Notes: a model not told the origin generated them from the sequence alone. Counted from the first letter of the stretch, positions 36,623-46,222 are shown. The stretch is 64,000 nt of DNA from Burkholderiales bacterium (GCA_016213265.1 JACRBA010000207.1:1-64000), one strand, 5' to 3'. Translations and numbers: made by a program.

Positions 36623-37256
36623 CCGACTCGGCGGCGATCTCGCGCAGGGCCTGCTCGTAGGCCTCGGGGGGCTGGCCGCCCTGGATCAGGTAGCGGTCGT
36701 TCACGATGACGGAGGGCACGGCCTGGATGCCGTCGGCCTGCCAGCGGGCCTCGGCCTCGCGCACGTCGTCGGCATGGGCGCCGCTGGCGATCACCTCGCG
36801 GGCGGCGGCCGGGTCCAGGCCCGCCTCCTCGGCGGCGCGCGCCAGCACGTCGGCGTCACCCGGGTTCTCGCCGCGGCCGTGGTAGGCGCGCAGCAGGGCG
36901 TGCTTGAGCGCGCGCTGCGGCGCCTCGCCCTGCAGGCCGGCCCAGTGCAGCAGGCGGTGCGCGTCGAACGTGTTCCACACCCGGACACGGTCACCGAAGC
37001 TGAAGCCCACCGGGGCGCCGCGCTCGCGCAGCATGGCCCGATTGCGCTCCAGCTGCTCCGGACTCAAGCGGTACTTGCGCTGCAGGTGCTCGGCCGCGTC
37101 CTCGCCCTCGGGCGCCATCTGCGGGTTGAGCTCGAAGGGGTGCACCTGCAGTTGCACGGTGATCTCGGGCCCCAGGCGCTCGAGCGCCCGCTCCAGCCCG
37201 TTCAGGCCCACGGCGCACCAGGGGCAGGCGATGTCCGAAACAAAGTCGATCTTCAT
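36609..37256 (-). CDS. DsbA family oxidoreductase (FrnE-like)
   Basis: This encodes 215 residues without a signal peptide, so it is cytoplasmic. The active site CPWC (residues 11-14 in VSDIACPWCAVGL) and the FrnE/2-hydroxychromene-isomerase-type helical insert (VWNTFDAHRLLHWAGLQG, HALLRAYHGRGENPGDADVL) are present, with the cis-proline in GIQAVPSVIVNDRYLIQGGQ. FrnE proteins are disulfide isomerases or act in polyketide and oxidative-stress contexts. Physiological partner unknown. Confidence 0.92.
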   Translation of the reverse strand: MKIDFVSDIACPWCAVGLNGLERALERLGPEITVQLQVHPFELNPQMAPEGEDAAEHLQRKYRLSPEQLERNRAMLRERGAPVGFSFGDRVRVWNTFDAHRLLHWAGLQGEAPQRALKHALLRAYHGRGENPGDADVLARAAEEAGLDPAAAREVIASGAHADDVREAEARWQADGIQAVPSVIVNDRYLIQGGQPPEAYEQALREIAAESATSR

Positions 37257-37279
37257 GCGCGCAGTCTAGGCGCGGCAGA

Positions 37280-38557
37280 TCAGTCGTACTTGCGGGCGTC
37301 CTCGATGACCTTGCCGTCGTTGGGCAGGCTGCCGGGTGGCAGCAGCTCCACGGCGCCGCGCAGCTTGGTCACATCGCGGATGCTGTCGGCGATGCGCTCG
37401 GCCAGGCCGGCGGGGGCGCCATCGGCCTCCACCTTGAGCGTCATGCGGTCGTTGGCCATCTCGCCTTCCACCACCAGGCGGCCGCGGCGCGCCTCGGGGT
37501 GGCGGCGCAGCACCTCGGCCACCTGGCCAGGGTGGACGAACATGCCGCGCACCTTGGCGGTCTGGTCGGCGCGGCCGAGCCAGCCGCGGATGCGCTGCTG
37601 GGTGCGGCCGGTGGGGCAGGGGCCGGGCAGGATGGCCGAGAGATCGCCGGTGCCGAAGCGCACCAGCGGGTAGTCCGGGTTCAGCGTGGTGACCACCACC
37701 TCGCCCACCTCGCCGTCGGGCACCGGGTCGCCGGTGCCGGGGCGCACGATCTCCACGATCACGCCTTCGTCCACCACCAGGCCTTCGCGGGCCGGCGTCT
37801 CGTAGGCGATCAGGCCCAGGTCAGCCGTGGCGTAGCACTGGAAGGCGGCGATGCCGCGCTCGGCGAACCACTGGCGCAGCGACGGCGGCAGCGCTTCGCC
37901 GCTGACCATGGCCTTGGTGAAGGACAGCCGCTGGCCGGTCTCCTCGGCCTTTTCCACCAGGATGCGCAGGAAGCTCGGTGTGCCGATGTAGCCGTGCGGC
38001 TTCAGCTCGGCCACCGCCTGCAGCTGCAGCTCGGTGTTGCCGATGCCGCCCGGGAACACGGTACAGCCCACCGCGTGGGCGCCGGTCTCCATCATCGAGC
38101 CGGCGGGGGTGAGGTGGTAGCTGAAGCTGCAGTGCACCAGGTCGCCGGCGCGGAAGCCCGCGGCATGGATGGCGCGCGCCATGCGCCAGTAGTCGGGCGC
38201 GGCGCCCTCGGGCTCGTAGATGGGCCCGGGGGACTGGAACACGCGCCGCGCGCCGGTGGCGTGTGGCAGGCCGGTCCAGCCGACGGCGGCAAAGCCGCCG
38301 AAGGGGTCGTGCACCGGTGCGCTGCCGGCCGCGGCGCGGGCCGCCTGCTGGCGCGCCAGCAGCTCGCTCTTGCGCACCACCGGCAGCCGCGCCAGGGCCT
38401 CGCGGCTGGCCACGCCCGAGGCGTCCACCCCGCGCAGCAGCTCGGCGTAGGCGCCCGCCCGGGCACGGGCATGGCTCACCACGCCGGGCAGGGCCGCCAT
38501 CAGCGCGGCTTCGCGCTCGGCCGCCGGGCGTGTTTCCAGGGCATCGTAGAAACTCAT
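37280..38557 (-). CDS. Phenylacetate-CoA ligase-like (PaaK family) AMP-forming ligase
   Basis: This encodes 425 residues from the ATG at 38557, which overlaps the stop of the upstream small gene (ATGA). PaaK-type segments are LARLPVVRKSELLARQ near the N-terminus, FSYHLTPAGSMMETGAHAVG, YIGTPSFLRILVEKAEE, FQCYATADLGLIAYET and GRADQTAKVRGMFVHPGQV, the last being the hinge and family-specific C-terminal domain start. It is the last gene of the LIV-type transporter operon and probably activates an imported aromatic or short acid; the substrate is not determinable from sequence. Confidence 0.88.
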   Translation of the reverse strand: MSFYDALETRPAAEREAALMAALPGVVSHARARAGAYAELLRGVDASGVASREALARLPVVRKSELLARQQAARAAAGSAPVHDPFGGFAAVGWTGLPHATGARRVFQSPGPIYEPEGAAPDYWRMARAIHAAGFRAGDLVHCSFSYHLTPAGSMMETGAHAVGCTVFPGGIGNTELQLQAVAELKPHGYIGTPSFLRILVEKAEETGQRLSFTKAMVSGEALPPSLRQWFAERGIAAFQCYATADLGLIAYETPAREGLVVDEGVIVEIVRPGTGDPVPDGEVGEVVVTTLNPDYPLVRFGTGDLSAILPGPCPTGRTQQRIRGWLGRADQTAKVRGMFVHPGQVAEVLRRHPEARRGRLVVEGEMANDRMTLKVEADGAPAGLAERIADSIRDVTKLRGAVELLPPGSLPNDGKVIEDARKYD

Positions 38558-38859
38558 CACTCGTCCTCGCTCCAGCGCGCCAGGCGCTTCTTCAGCTCGT
38601 CGGTGAAGCGGCGCACGGCGGCGCTGCTGTCCAGCGTGTGGCGGTCCCACTCGGGCACCTGGCGCGAGGGCCGCTTCGCCAGCCGCGCCTCGATGGCGGT
38701 GTCCGTCAGCGCCAGCTCCACCACGCGCAGCCCTTTCCACTCGAAGCCGTCGCCGCGCTCGGCCAGCACCCGCGTGTCACGCAGGCTGCGCTTCAGCCCC
38801 AGCAGCGCCTCCGCCGGCCTGAAGGGCGGCAAGGCGAATCCGAAGTCGTCGTCGCTCAT
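38557..38859 (-). CDS. Small conserved hypothetical protein in the LIV transporter operon
   Basis: This encodes 100 residues, soluble, with no signal peptide. It starts with DDDFGFALPPFRPAEALLGL and contains LAERGDGFEWKGLRVVELAL followed by a basic segment and FTDELKKRLARWSEDE. Similar short genes are found at this place between livF and the PaaK-like ligase in relatives, as far as I recall, but no function is known. It is coupled to the ligase gene by ATGA overlap and lies 13 bp after livF. Confidence 0.75.
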   Translation of the reverse strand: MSDDDFGFALPPFRPAEALLGLKRSLRDTRVLAERGDGFEWKGLRVVELALTDTAIEARLAKRPSRQVPEWDRHTLDSSAAVRRFTDELKKRLARWSEDE

Positions 38860-38872
38860 GGGCGTGCGCTCC

Positions 38873-39679
38873 TCAGGCGAGCCAGCGTTTGCGGCGCTTG
38901 TAGCTCTTCACGTCCTTGAAGCTCTTGCGGTCGCCGCCGCCCATGCCGAGGTAGAACTCCTTCACGTCCTCGTTCTCGCGCAGGGCCTTGGCCTCGCCGT
39001 CCATCACGATGCGGCCGTTCTCCAGGATGTAGCCGTAGTCGGCGTACTTCAGCGCGATGTGGGTGTTCTGCTCGGCGAGCAGGAAGGTGACCTTCTCGCG
39101 GGTGTTCAGGTCCTTCACGATCTCGAACACCTCTTCCACGATCTGCGGCGCCAGACCCATGCTGGGCTCGTCCAGCAGCACCATCTTGGGGTTGGCCATC
39201 AGCGCGCGGCCGATGGCGCACATCTGCTGCTCGCCGCCCGAGGTGTAGGCGGCCTGGCTGGTGCGGCGCGTCTTCAGGCGCGGGAAGTAGGTGTAGACCT
39301 TCTCCAGCGTCTCGGCCACGGCCGCCTTGCCGTCACGGCGCGGGTAGGCGCCGGTCATGAGGTTCTCCTCGATGGTGAGGTGGGCGAAGCAGTGGCGGCC
39401 TTCCATCACCTGGATGACCCCGCGCTCCACCATCTCGGCCGGGCTCAGGCGCTCGATGCGTTCGCCGCGCAGGTCGATCGAGCCCTTGGTGACGTCACCG
39501 CGCTCGCCGGCCAGCAGGTTGCTCACCGCCCGCAGCGTGGTGGTCTTGCCCGCGCCATTGCCGCCCAGCAGCGCCACCACGCTGCCCTCGGGCACCTGCA
39601 GCGACACGCCCTTGAGCACGAGGATCACATGGTTGTAGATCACCTCGATGCCGTTGACGTTGAGAAGCACGTTGCTCAT
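38873..39679 (-). CDS. livF: LIV-type ABC transporter ATP-binding protein LivF
   Basis: This encodes 268 residues from MSNVLLNVNGIEVIYNHVIL. The ATPase has Walker A GGNGAGKTTT, the LivF-type TSGGEQQMCAIGRALM signature (Thr-Ser instead of Leu-Ser), Walker B MVLLDEPSMGLAP and the H-loop LAEQNTHIA. An extended Lys/Arg-rich tail (SFKDVKSYKRRKRWLA) is typical of this subgroup. It energises uptake with LivG. The 136-bp gap to the binding-protein gene holds a GC-rich hairpin (GGCGGCGCC repeats). Confidence 0.92.
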   Translation of the reverse strand: MSNVLLNVNGIEVIYNHVILVLKGVSLQVPEGSVVALLGGNGAGKTTTLRAVSNLLAGERGDVTKGSIDLRGERIERLSPAEMVERGVIQVMEGRHCFAHLTIEENLMTGAYPRRDGKAAVAETLEKVYTYFPRLKTRRTSQAAYTSGGEQQMCAIGRALMANPKMVLLDEPSMGLAPQIVEEVFEIVKDLNTREKVTFLLAEQNTHIALKYADYGYILENGRIVMDGEAKALRENEDVKEFYLGMGGGDRKSFKDVKSYKRRKRWLA

Positions 39680-39815
39680 ATGGCTCCATCGATTCAGCGG
39701 TGCCCGCAGCCGCAGGCTGCCAGGCACCCTTCAAGTGCCGCCGTGGATCCGGCTCAGCCGGTCCACTGGCGGCGCCCCCTGGCGGGGGAGGCGGCGCCAG
39801 CCGCCTCGGGGGTGG

Positions 39816-41153
39816 TCAGCTTTGGCAGTCCGCCGGCGCGCGCCGCGTCAGCTTCTTGTCGCCCGCGTACTTGTCGGCGGCGGCCTTGACCATCGGCTTG
39901 ATGATCTGCTCGTCGGCCTGGTACCAGTCGGACGAGAAGTCCCACTTGGCGCCGTCCCAGGTGTGCACACGGGCCCAGGTGGAGCCCATGTGGTCCTGGC
40001 ACGAGGTGCTCACCGGGCGGATCACGCCAGTCAGGCCCAGCTTGTCCAGCGCCCTGGCGTCGAGCGACAGGTTTTCCAGGCCCCAGCGCACCTGCTCGCC
40101 CGTCATCACCTTGCCCTTGCCGAAGCGCTCCTGCGCGCGGCGCACGGCCTCGATGGCCATGGCCTGGATGATCACGCCGCGGGTGTAGAGCACGGAGCCC
40201 ACCTCGTCCTTGGGCCCGGTGCCCTGGCCCTTGTCGTGCACGAACTTCAGGATGTCCTGGATCACCTTGGGCTGCTGGCCCGAGGTGTTCAGCGCCAGCG
40301 CGTTGTAGCCCTTGGCGCCGGCGCCGACGTCCTTCACGTCCGGCTCGGCGCCGGCCCACCACACGCCGTACATCTTCTCGCGCGGGTAGCCGGTGGCCTG
40401 CGCTTCCTTCAGCGCGGTGGAGTTCATCACGCCCCAGCCCCACAGCAGCACGTAGTCGGGGCGCTGCTGGCGTACCTGCAGCCAGGCGGATTTCTGCTCC
40501 ACGCCGGGCGCCGTGACGGGGATCTTCACCAGCTCGAAGCCGTGCATGCGCTGGCGCTCCTCCAGCAGCGGCATCGGCTCCTTGCCGAAGGGGCTGTCGT
40601 GGTAGACGAGCGCGATCTTCTTGCCCTTGAGCTTGTCCAGCCCGCCTTCCTTCTTGCCCAGGTGCTGGATCAGGATGTCGGCGGCCGTCCAGTAGCTGCC
40701 CATCAACGGGAAGTTCCACTTGAACACGCCGCCGTCCTGGCTGGCCGACAGGCCGTAGCCCAGCGTGATCAGCGGGATCTTGTCGGCGGGCACCTTGTCG
40801 GTCAGCGCGAAGGTGATGCCCGTGGCCTGCGGGTCGAACACGGTGGCGTTCTTGCCCTTCAGGCGTTCGTAGCACTCCACGCCCTTGTCGGTGGCGTAAC
40901 CGGTCTCGCACTCCTCGAAGGTGAGCTTGACGCCGTTCACGCCGCCGTCGCGGGCGTTGATCATCTTGATGTAGTCCTGCTTGCCGTTGGCCCACGGCGT
41001 GCCGTTGGGCGCGTAGGGGCCGGTGCGGTAGACCAGCAGGGGGAAGAACTGCTCCTTGGCCTGGGCGTGGGCCGCGGGTGCGGTGGCCAGCGCCGCGAGG
41101 CCCGAGACGGCCACGAGGGCAGCGGCGGTCAGGGTCTTCATCTTCGTCGTCAT
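39816..41153 (-). CDS. LIV-type ABC transporter periplasmic substrate-binding protein
   Basis: This encodes 445 residues. GGAGG stands six bases before the ATG at 41153. A signal peptide ends at HAQA. The mature protein is a Periplasmic-binding type I fold: FFPLLVYRTGPYAPNGTPWA, NGVKLTFEECETGYATDKGVE, and GKKIALVYHDSPFGKEP are typical of the subgroup found with two acyl-CoA ligases, which binds aromatic or carboxylic compounds rather than leucine. That substrate inference rests on the operon context. Confidence 0.9.
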   Translation of the reverse strand: MTTKMKTLTAAALVAVSGLAALATAPAAHAQAKEQFFPLLVYRTGPYAPNGTPWANGKQDYIKMINARDGGVNGVKLTFEECETGYATDKGVECYERLKGKNATVFDPQATGITFALTDKVPADKIPLITLGYGLSASQDGGVFKWNFPLMGSYWTAADILIQHLGKKEGGLDKLKGKKIALVYHDSPFGKEPMPLLEERQRMHGFELVKIPVTAPGVEQKSAWLQVRQQRPDYVLLWGWGVMNSTALKEAQATGYPREKMYGVWWAGAEPDVKDVGAGAKGYNALALNTSGQQPKVIQDILKFVHDKGQGTGPKDEVGSVLYTRGVIIQAMAIEAVRRAQERFGKGKVMTGEQVRWGLENLSLDARALDKLGLTGVIRPVSTSCQDHMGSTWARVHTWDGAKWDFSSDWYQADEQIIKPMVKAAADKYAGDKKLTRRAPADCQS

Positions 41154-41226
41154 GTCTACCTCCAGGGGTGGGGAGTCAAGAAGCAGGGTGCTTCGCCCTG
41201 CGGTGTGGGAAACGGGTGCGGCGGCG

Positions 41227-42291
41227 TCAGTGGGGGAAGGGCCACAGGCGCAGCTTCTCGCGGGCGGTGGACCACAGCCGCGCGATGCCGTGCGGCTCCA
41301 CCACCAGGAAGAACACGATCAGCGCGCCGAAGATCATGTAGGTCAGGTGCGAGGCCAGGGCGGTGTCGATGGGCACGCCCAGGGTGGCGGGCAGCGCGTC
41401 CAGGAAGATGGGCAGCAGCACGATGAAGGCCGCGCCGAAGAAGCTGCCGGCGATGGAGCCCAGGCCGCCGATGATCACCATGAACAGCAGCTGGAAGGAA
41501 CGGTCCACCGAGAAGGCCGCCGGCTCCCACGAGCCCAGGTGCACGAAGCCCCACAGGCCGCCCGCCACGCCCACGATGAAGGAGCTCACCGCAAAGGCGC
41601 TGAGCTTGGCGTAGACCGGGCGGATGCCGATGACGGCCGCGGCCACGTCCATGTCGCGCATGGCCATCCATTCGCGGCCGATGTGGCCGCGCACCAGGTT
41701 CTTGGCCATGAGGGCGAACACGGTGACGAAGGCCAGGCAGAACAGGTACTTCTGCGCCGGCGTCTCGATGGGCATGCCGAAGACGTTCAGGCCCGCCACG
41801 CTCACCGAGCCCGAGGCCGAGTCGTTGGTGAACCAGCGGATGCGCAGGAAGGCCCAGTCGGTGAAGAACTGCGCGGCCAGCGTGGCCACCGCCAGGTACA
41901 GGCCGCGGATGCGCAGCGAGGGCACGCCGAACAGCACGCCCACCACCGTGGCGCACAGGCCGCCCAGCAGCAGCGCGGCGATCAGCGGCATGCCGTCGAT
42001 GCGCACGAAGAAGTTGTAGGCCCCGTAGGCGCCGATGGCCATGAAGGCACCCGTGCCCAGCGAGATCTGGCCGCAATAGCCCACCAGGATGTTCAGCCCC
42101 AGCGCCGCCATGGCGAGGATGAGGAAGGGCACGAAGATGGCCCGCAGCATGTACTCGCTGGCCAGGAAGGGCACGGCCACGAAGGCCAGCGCGATGAGCG
42201 CCAGGATCACCACCTTGTCCTGCACGACCGGGAAGATCTGCTGGTCGGCGTGGTAGCTGGTCTTGAACTGGCCGTTCTCACGGTAGAGCAT
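41227..42291 (-). CDS. livM: LIV-type ABC transporter permease LivM
   Basis: This encodes 354 residues with about ten hydrophobic segments. LivM-specific motifs: LNILVGYCGQISLGTGAFMAIGAYGAYNF, seen as NILVGYCGQISLGTGAFMA, GVPSLRIRGLYLAVATLA, and the coupling EAA-type loop GREWMAMRDMDVAAAVIGI. The N-terminal 30 residues (LYRENGQFKTSYHADQQIFP) are a hydrophilic extension known in this subgroup. It forms the membrane channel with LivH. Confidence 0.92.
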   Translation of the reverse strand: MLYRENGQFKTSYHADQQIFPVVQDKVVILALIALAFVAVPFLASEYMLRAIFVPFLILAMAALGLNILVGYCGQISLGTGAFMAIGAYGAYNFFVRIDGMPLIAALLLGGLCATVVGVLFGVPSLRIRGLYLAVATLAAQFFTDWAFLRIRWFTNDSASGSVSVAGLNVFGMPIETPAQKYLFCLAFVTVFALMAKNLVRGHIGREWMAMRDMDVAAAVIGIRPVYAKLSAFAVSSFIVGVAGGLWGFVHLGSWEPAAFSVDRSFQLLFMVIIGGLGSIAGSFFGAAFIVLLPIFLDALPATLGVPIDTALASHLTYMIFGALIVFFLVVEPHGIARLWSTAREKLRLWPFPH

Positions 42292-42318
42292 GTGTTTCTC
42301 CTGTTCCGCCGTGCGCGA

Positions 42319-43246
42319 TCAGACGCGGTCGATGATCTTTTCGCCGAACAGCCCCTGCGGCCGGAACAGCAGGAACACCAGCGCCAGCACGTAGGCGAAC
42401 CAGATCTCGATGCCGCCGCCCAGGCTGGGGCCGATGTAGACCTCGCTGAGCTTCTCGCCCACGCCGATGAGCAGCCCGCCGATGATGGCGCCGGGCACCG
42501 AGGTGAGCCCGCCCAGGATCACCACCGGCAGCGCCTTGAGCGCCACCTGCTGCAGGGAGAACTGCACGCCCAGCTTGCTGCCCCAGATGACGCCGGCCAC
42601 CAGCGCGGCGAAGCCGGCCACCGACCACACGATCACCCAGATGCGACAGCGGGATGCCGATGGACTGCGCGGCCTGGTGGTCGTCGGCCACCGCGCGCAG
42701 CGCGCGTCCGGTGGCCGTCTTCTGGAAGAACAGCGACAGCCCGGCCACCAGCGCCGCGGCGATGAGCGCGGCGTACAGGTCTTCCTTGTTCAGCAGCACG
42801 CCGCCTTCGAACGTGCTCTCGAACAGGAAGATCGGGTCCTTCGGCATGCCGATGTCGATCTTGTAGATGTCCGAGCCGAACAGCGTCTGGCCGAAGCCGT
42901 CCATGAAGTAGCTGATGCCCAGCGTGGCCATCAGCAGGGTGATGCCCTCCTGGTTGACCAGCTTGCCCAGCACGAAGCGTTCGATGGCCCAGGCCACCGC
43001 CACCATCAGCGCCATGGCCGCGACGAAGGCCATCAGGTTCGCCAGCACCGGGTTGTCGAAGCCCAGCCACTTGGGGAACCACTCGGAAAAGCGCGCCATG
43101 GCCAGCGCGGCGAACAGCACCATCGCGCCCTGGGCGAAGTTGAAGACGCCCGAGGCCTTGAAGATGAGCACGAAGCCGAGCGCGATGAGCGAATACAGCA
43201 TGCCTGCCATCAGGCCGCCGAAGAGGGTCTCAAGGAAAAAGCCCAT
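42319..43246 (-). pseudogene. livH: LIV-type ABC transporter permease LivH, frameshifted
   Basis: The first 203 or so codons (MGFFLETLFGGLMAGMLYSL to SIGIPLS) are a normal LivH. Then, at about 42643-42645, the frame slips: the rest, IWVIVWSVAGFAALVAGVIW to LFRPQGLFGEKIIDRV, is in another frame and ends at 42319. The junction reads TCGCATCTGG where TCG CGC ATC TGG or one base fewer would keep the frame, so a two-base loss or one-base gain in a GC repeat explains it. The neighbours are intact. Either a recent inactivation or a sequencing error; total length fits the usual about 309 residues. Confidence 0.85.
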
Positions 43247-43261
43247 GGTCCGTCGCGTCCT

Positions 43262-44134
43262 TCAGTGGCTGGTGCCCAGGTAGGCGCTGATCACGTCGGG
43301 GTTGGTGCGCACCTCCTCGGGCGTGCCGTCGCCGATCTTCTTGCCGTAGTCGAGCACCACCACGCGGTCGGAGATGTCCATCACCACGCCCATGTCGTGC
43401 TCGATCAGCACGATGGTGGTGCCGAATTCGTCGTTCACGTCGAGGATGAAGCGGCACATGTCCTGCTTCTCCTCCACGTTCATGCCGGCCATGGGCTCGT
43501 CGAGCAGCAGCACCTGCGGCTCCATGGCCAGCGCGCGGCCCAGGTCCACGCGCTTTTGCAGGCCGTAGGGCAGGCGGCCCACGGGCGTCTTGCGCCAGGC
43601 CTGGATCTCCAGGAAATCGATGATGCGCTCGACGAAGGCGCGGTGCGCCACCTCCTCGCGCTCGGCCGCGCCGTAGCGGATGGCCTGCTGGAAGATGTTG
43701 GTCTTCATCTTCAGGTTGCGGCCGGTCATGAGGTTGTCGATCACGCTCATGCCCTTGAACAGCGCCAGGTTCTGGAAGGTGCGCGCCACGCCCATCTCGG
43801 CCACCTGGCGCGAGTTCATGTGGCTGAAGGTCTGGCCGCGGAAGGTGATCTTGCCTTCCTGGGGCGTGTAGACGCCGTTGATGCAGTTGAGCATCGAGCT
43901 CTTGCCGGCGCCGTTGGGGCCGATGATGGCCCGCACCTCGTGCTCGCGCACGTTGAAGCTGATATCGGTGAGCGCCTTGACGCCGCCGAAGCGCAGGCTG
44001 ATGTTCTGCACGTCGAGGATCACGTCGCCCACGCGGCGCTGTTTGCCCTGGGGCGTCATGGCCTGTCCTTCCATGGCGGCGCCCGCGGGGGCCGCCGTGC
44101 GCGCATCCGCGCGGGTGATGGTGTCGGCGCTCAT
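43262..44134 (-). CDS. livG: LIV-type ABC transporter ATP-binding protein LivG
   Basis: This encodes 290 residues from the ATG at 44134, overlapping the ligase stop (ATGA). An N-terminal linker of about 35 residues precedes the ATPase: LRFGGVKALTDISFNV, Walker A GPNGAGKSS, RTFQNLALFKGMSVIDNLM, the signature LPYGLQKRVDLGRALA, and Walker B VLLLDEPMAGMN with IEHDMGVVM. The C-terminal GTPEEVRTNPDVISAYLG is the LivG family end. It pairs with LivF. Confidence 0.93.
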   Translation of the reverse strand: MSADTITRADARTAAPAGAAMEGQAMTPQGKQRRVGDVILDVQNISLRFGGVKALTDISFNVREHEVRAIIGPNGAGKSSMLNCINGVYTPQEGKITFRGQTFSHMNSRQVAEMGVARTFQNLALFKGMSVIDNLMTGRNLKMKTNIFQQAIRYGAAEREEVAHRAFVERIIDFLEIQAWRKTPVGRLPYGLQKRVDLGRALAMEPQVLLLDEPMAGMNVEEKQDMCRFILDVNDEFGTTIVLIEHDMGVVMDISDRVVVLDYGKKIGDGTPEEVRTNPDVISAYLGTSH

Positions 44135-46077
44135 GCGGCCCTCCGCACCGTGTCGAAGGTCTTCACGTCCTGGATCTTCAGCGTGGCGCTCACGCTGCCG
44201 GTGCGCCCGTCCTCGAACTTCACCGCGGTCTCGATGAACTGCTCGGGCCGGCCGGCGTACATGGCGTCGACCAGCACGCCGTACTTGTCGGCGATGTAGC
44301 CGCGCTTGACCTTGCGGGTGCGCGTCATCTCGCCGTCGTCGGCATCGAGCTCCTTGTGCAGCACCAGGAAGCGGTGGATCTGGCTGCCGGCCAGCAGCTC
44401 GTCGCGCGCCAGGTCGGCATTGACCTGCTCCACGCAGTCGCGGATGAGCGCGTACACCTCGGGCTTGCCGGCGAGGTCGGTGTAGCCGGCGTAGGGCAGG
44501 CCGCGCTTCTCGGCCCAGTTGCCCACGGCCTCGAAGTCGATGTTGATGAAGGCGCAGACGCGGTCGCGCTTGTCGCCGAAGGCCACCGCCTCCTTGATGT
44601 GCGGGAAGAACTTGAGCTTGTTCTCCACGTACTTGGGCGCGAACATCGCGCCGTCGTTGGCGCCGCCCATCAGCCGCCCCACGTCCTTGGCGCGATCGAT
44701 GATCTTCAGGTGGCCGCCGGCATCGAGGAAGCCGGCGTCGCCCGTGTGGTACCAGCCGTCGGCGGTGAGCACCTCGGCGGTGGCCTGCGGGTTCTTGTAG
44801 TACTCCTTGAGCAGGCCGGGCGACTTCACCAGCAGCTCGCCCGAGTCGGACAGCTTGATCTGCACGCCGTCCACCGGCACGCCCACGGTGTCGGCCTTGG
44901 CCTCGTGGTCGGGCTGCAGGCACACGAACACCGCCGTCTCGGTGGAGCCATACAGCTGCTTCAGGTTCACGCCGATAGAGCGGTAGAAGCTGAACAGATC
45001 CGGGCCGATGGCCTCGCCCGCCGTGTAGGCCACGCGCACCCGCGACAGCCCGAGCGTGTTGCGCAGCGGGCCGTAGATGGCGAGATTGCCGATGGCGTAG
45101 TGCAGCCGGTCGAGCAGGCCCACCGGCTTGCCGTCCATCAGCGCGGTGCCCACGCGCTTGGCCAGGCCCATGAAGTGGTGGAACAGCGCGCGCTTCGGGC
45201 GCGCGGCGTCCTCCATGCGGATCATCACCGAGGTGAGCATGCCCTCGAAGATGCGCGGCGGCGCGAAGTAGTAGGTGGGGCCGATCTCCTTGAGGTCGAT
45301 GGAGACCGTGGCCGCGGACTCGGGGCAGTTGACGATGTAGCCGCAGGCCAGCCACTGCGCGAAGCTGAAGATGTTCTGGCCGATCCACGCGGGCGGCAGG
45401 TAGGCCAGCACTTCCTCGCTCTCCGTCAGGCGGTCGAAGTGCTTGCCCGCGGCGGCGCGGTCGAGCAGCGAGAAGTGCGTGTGCACCACGCCCTTCGGGT
45501 TGCCGGTGGTGCCCGAGGTGAAGAACATGGCGGCGACGTCGTCGGCGTGCCCGCGGCCTACTTCGTCGTCGAACAGCCGGGGATGCGCATGGTCGTGGGC
45601 GCGACCGTCCTCGAGCAGTGCATCGAGCGAGGCCAGCCCGGGCTCCTGGTAGTTGCGCAGGCCGCGCGGGTCATCGAACCAGATGCGGGCCAGCCCGGCG
45701 CACTGCTCGCGGATCTCGAGCAGCTTGTCCACCTGCTCCTGGTCTTCCACCACCGCGAACGCCACCTCGGCGTTGTTCAGCGGAAAGACGAACTCGGCGG
45801 CGGCCGCGTCCTGATACAGCGGCACCGGCACGGCGCCCAGCGCCTGGGCGGCGAGCATGGTGGCCGTCAGCCGGGGACGGTTGTCGCCGATCACCACGAT
45901 GTGCTGGCCGCGCTTCAGGCCAGCGGCGGCCAGGCCGCAGGCCAGGTGGCGCACCTGCTGCGCCAGCTGCGACCAGGTGGTGGTCTGCCAGATGCCGTAT
46001 TCCTTCTCGCGCAGCGCGGCCGCATGCGGGCGGCGTGACGCGTGCTCCAGCATCAGGCGCACAAAGGTGGTCTGCAC
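44131..46077 (-). CDS. AMP-binding long-chain-type acyl-CoA synthetase
   Basis: This encodes 648 residues. The start is GTG at 46077 because AAGGAG lies about 10 bases upstream; an ATG at codon 9 (MLEHASR) is the alternative. The FAA1/FadD15-like type is shown by TSGTTGNPKGVVHTHFS, YFAPPRIFEGMLTSVMIRME, QLYGSTETAVFVCLQPDH, WYHTGDAGFLDAGGHLKIID and RTRKVKRGYIADKY. It is the promoter-proximal gene of the LIV operon and would activate the imported acid inside the cell. Real substrates may be aromatic or aliphatic acids. Confidence 0.9.
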   Translation of the reverse strand: MQTTFVRLMLEHASRRPHAAALREKEYGIWQTTTWSQLAQQVRHLACGLAAAGLKRGQHIVVIGDNRPRLTATMLAAQALGAVPVPLYQDAAAAEFVFPLNNAEVAFAVVEDQEQVDKLLEIREQCAGLARIWFDDPRGLRNYQEPGLASLDALLEDGRAHDHAHPRLFDDEVGRGHADDVAAMFFTSGTTGNPKGVVHTHFSLLDRAAAGKHFDRLTESEEVLAYLPPAWIGQNIFSFAQWLACGYIVNCPESAATVSIDLKEIGPTYYFAPPRIFEGMLTSVMIRMEDAARPKRALFHHFMGLAKRVGTALMDGKPVGLLDRLHYAIGNLAIYGPLRNTLGLSRVRVAYTAGEAIGPDLFSFYRSIGVNLKQLYGSTETAVFVCLQPDHEAKADTVGVPVDGVQIKLSDSGELLVKSPGLLKEYYKNPQATAEVLTADGWYHTGDAGFLDAGGHLKIIDRAKDVGRLMGGANDGAMFAPKYVENKLKFFPHIKEAVAFGDKRDRVCAFINIDFEAVGNWAEKRGLPYAGYTDLAGKPEVYALIRDCVEQVNADLARDELLAGSQIHRFLVLHKELDADDGEMTRTRKVKRGYIADKYGVLVDAMYAGRPEQFIETAVKFEDGRTGSVSATLKIQDVKTFDTVRRAA

Positions 46078-46158
46078 GGCGGGTGTCTCCTTGTGTGTCA
46101 CCGGCGAGGTCGGGCCTGCCGGTGTGCGGTGCATCGTAGGCCGAAGTTTGACGCCGTG

Positions 46159-46176
46159 TTGTCGGTTGGACGACAA
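46159..46176. promoter_or_regulatory. Palindromic candidate operator between ligase operon and Crp/Fnr regulator
   Basis: TTGTCG-GTTGGA-CGACAA is a perfect dyad with six-base arms and spacer, 82 bp before the ligase start and 46 bp before the regulator start. Size and symmetry fit a Crp/Fnr-family dimer. Binding by the adjacent regulator is inference. Confidence 0.55.
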
Positions 46177-46222
46177 TCTTCGGGCCTCTTTCCCTGGGAC
46201 TTTCCCGAGGCCGCCCGCTGCC

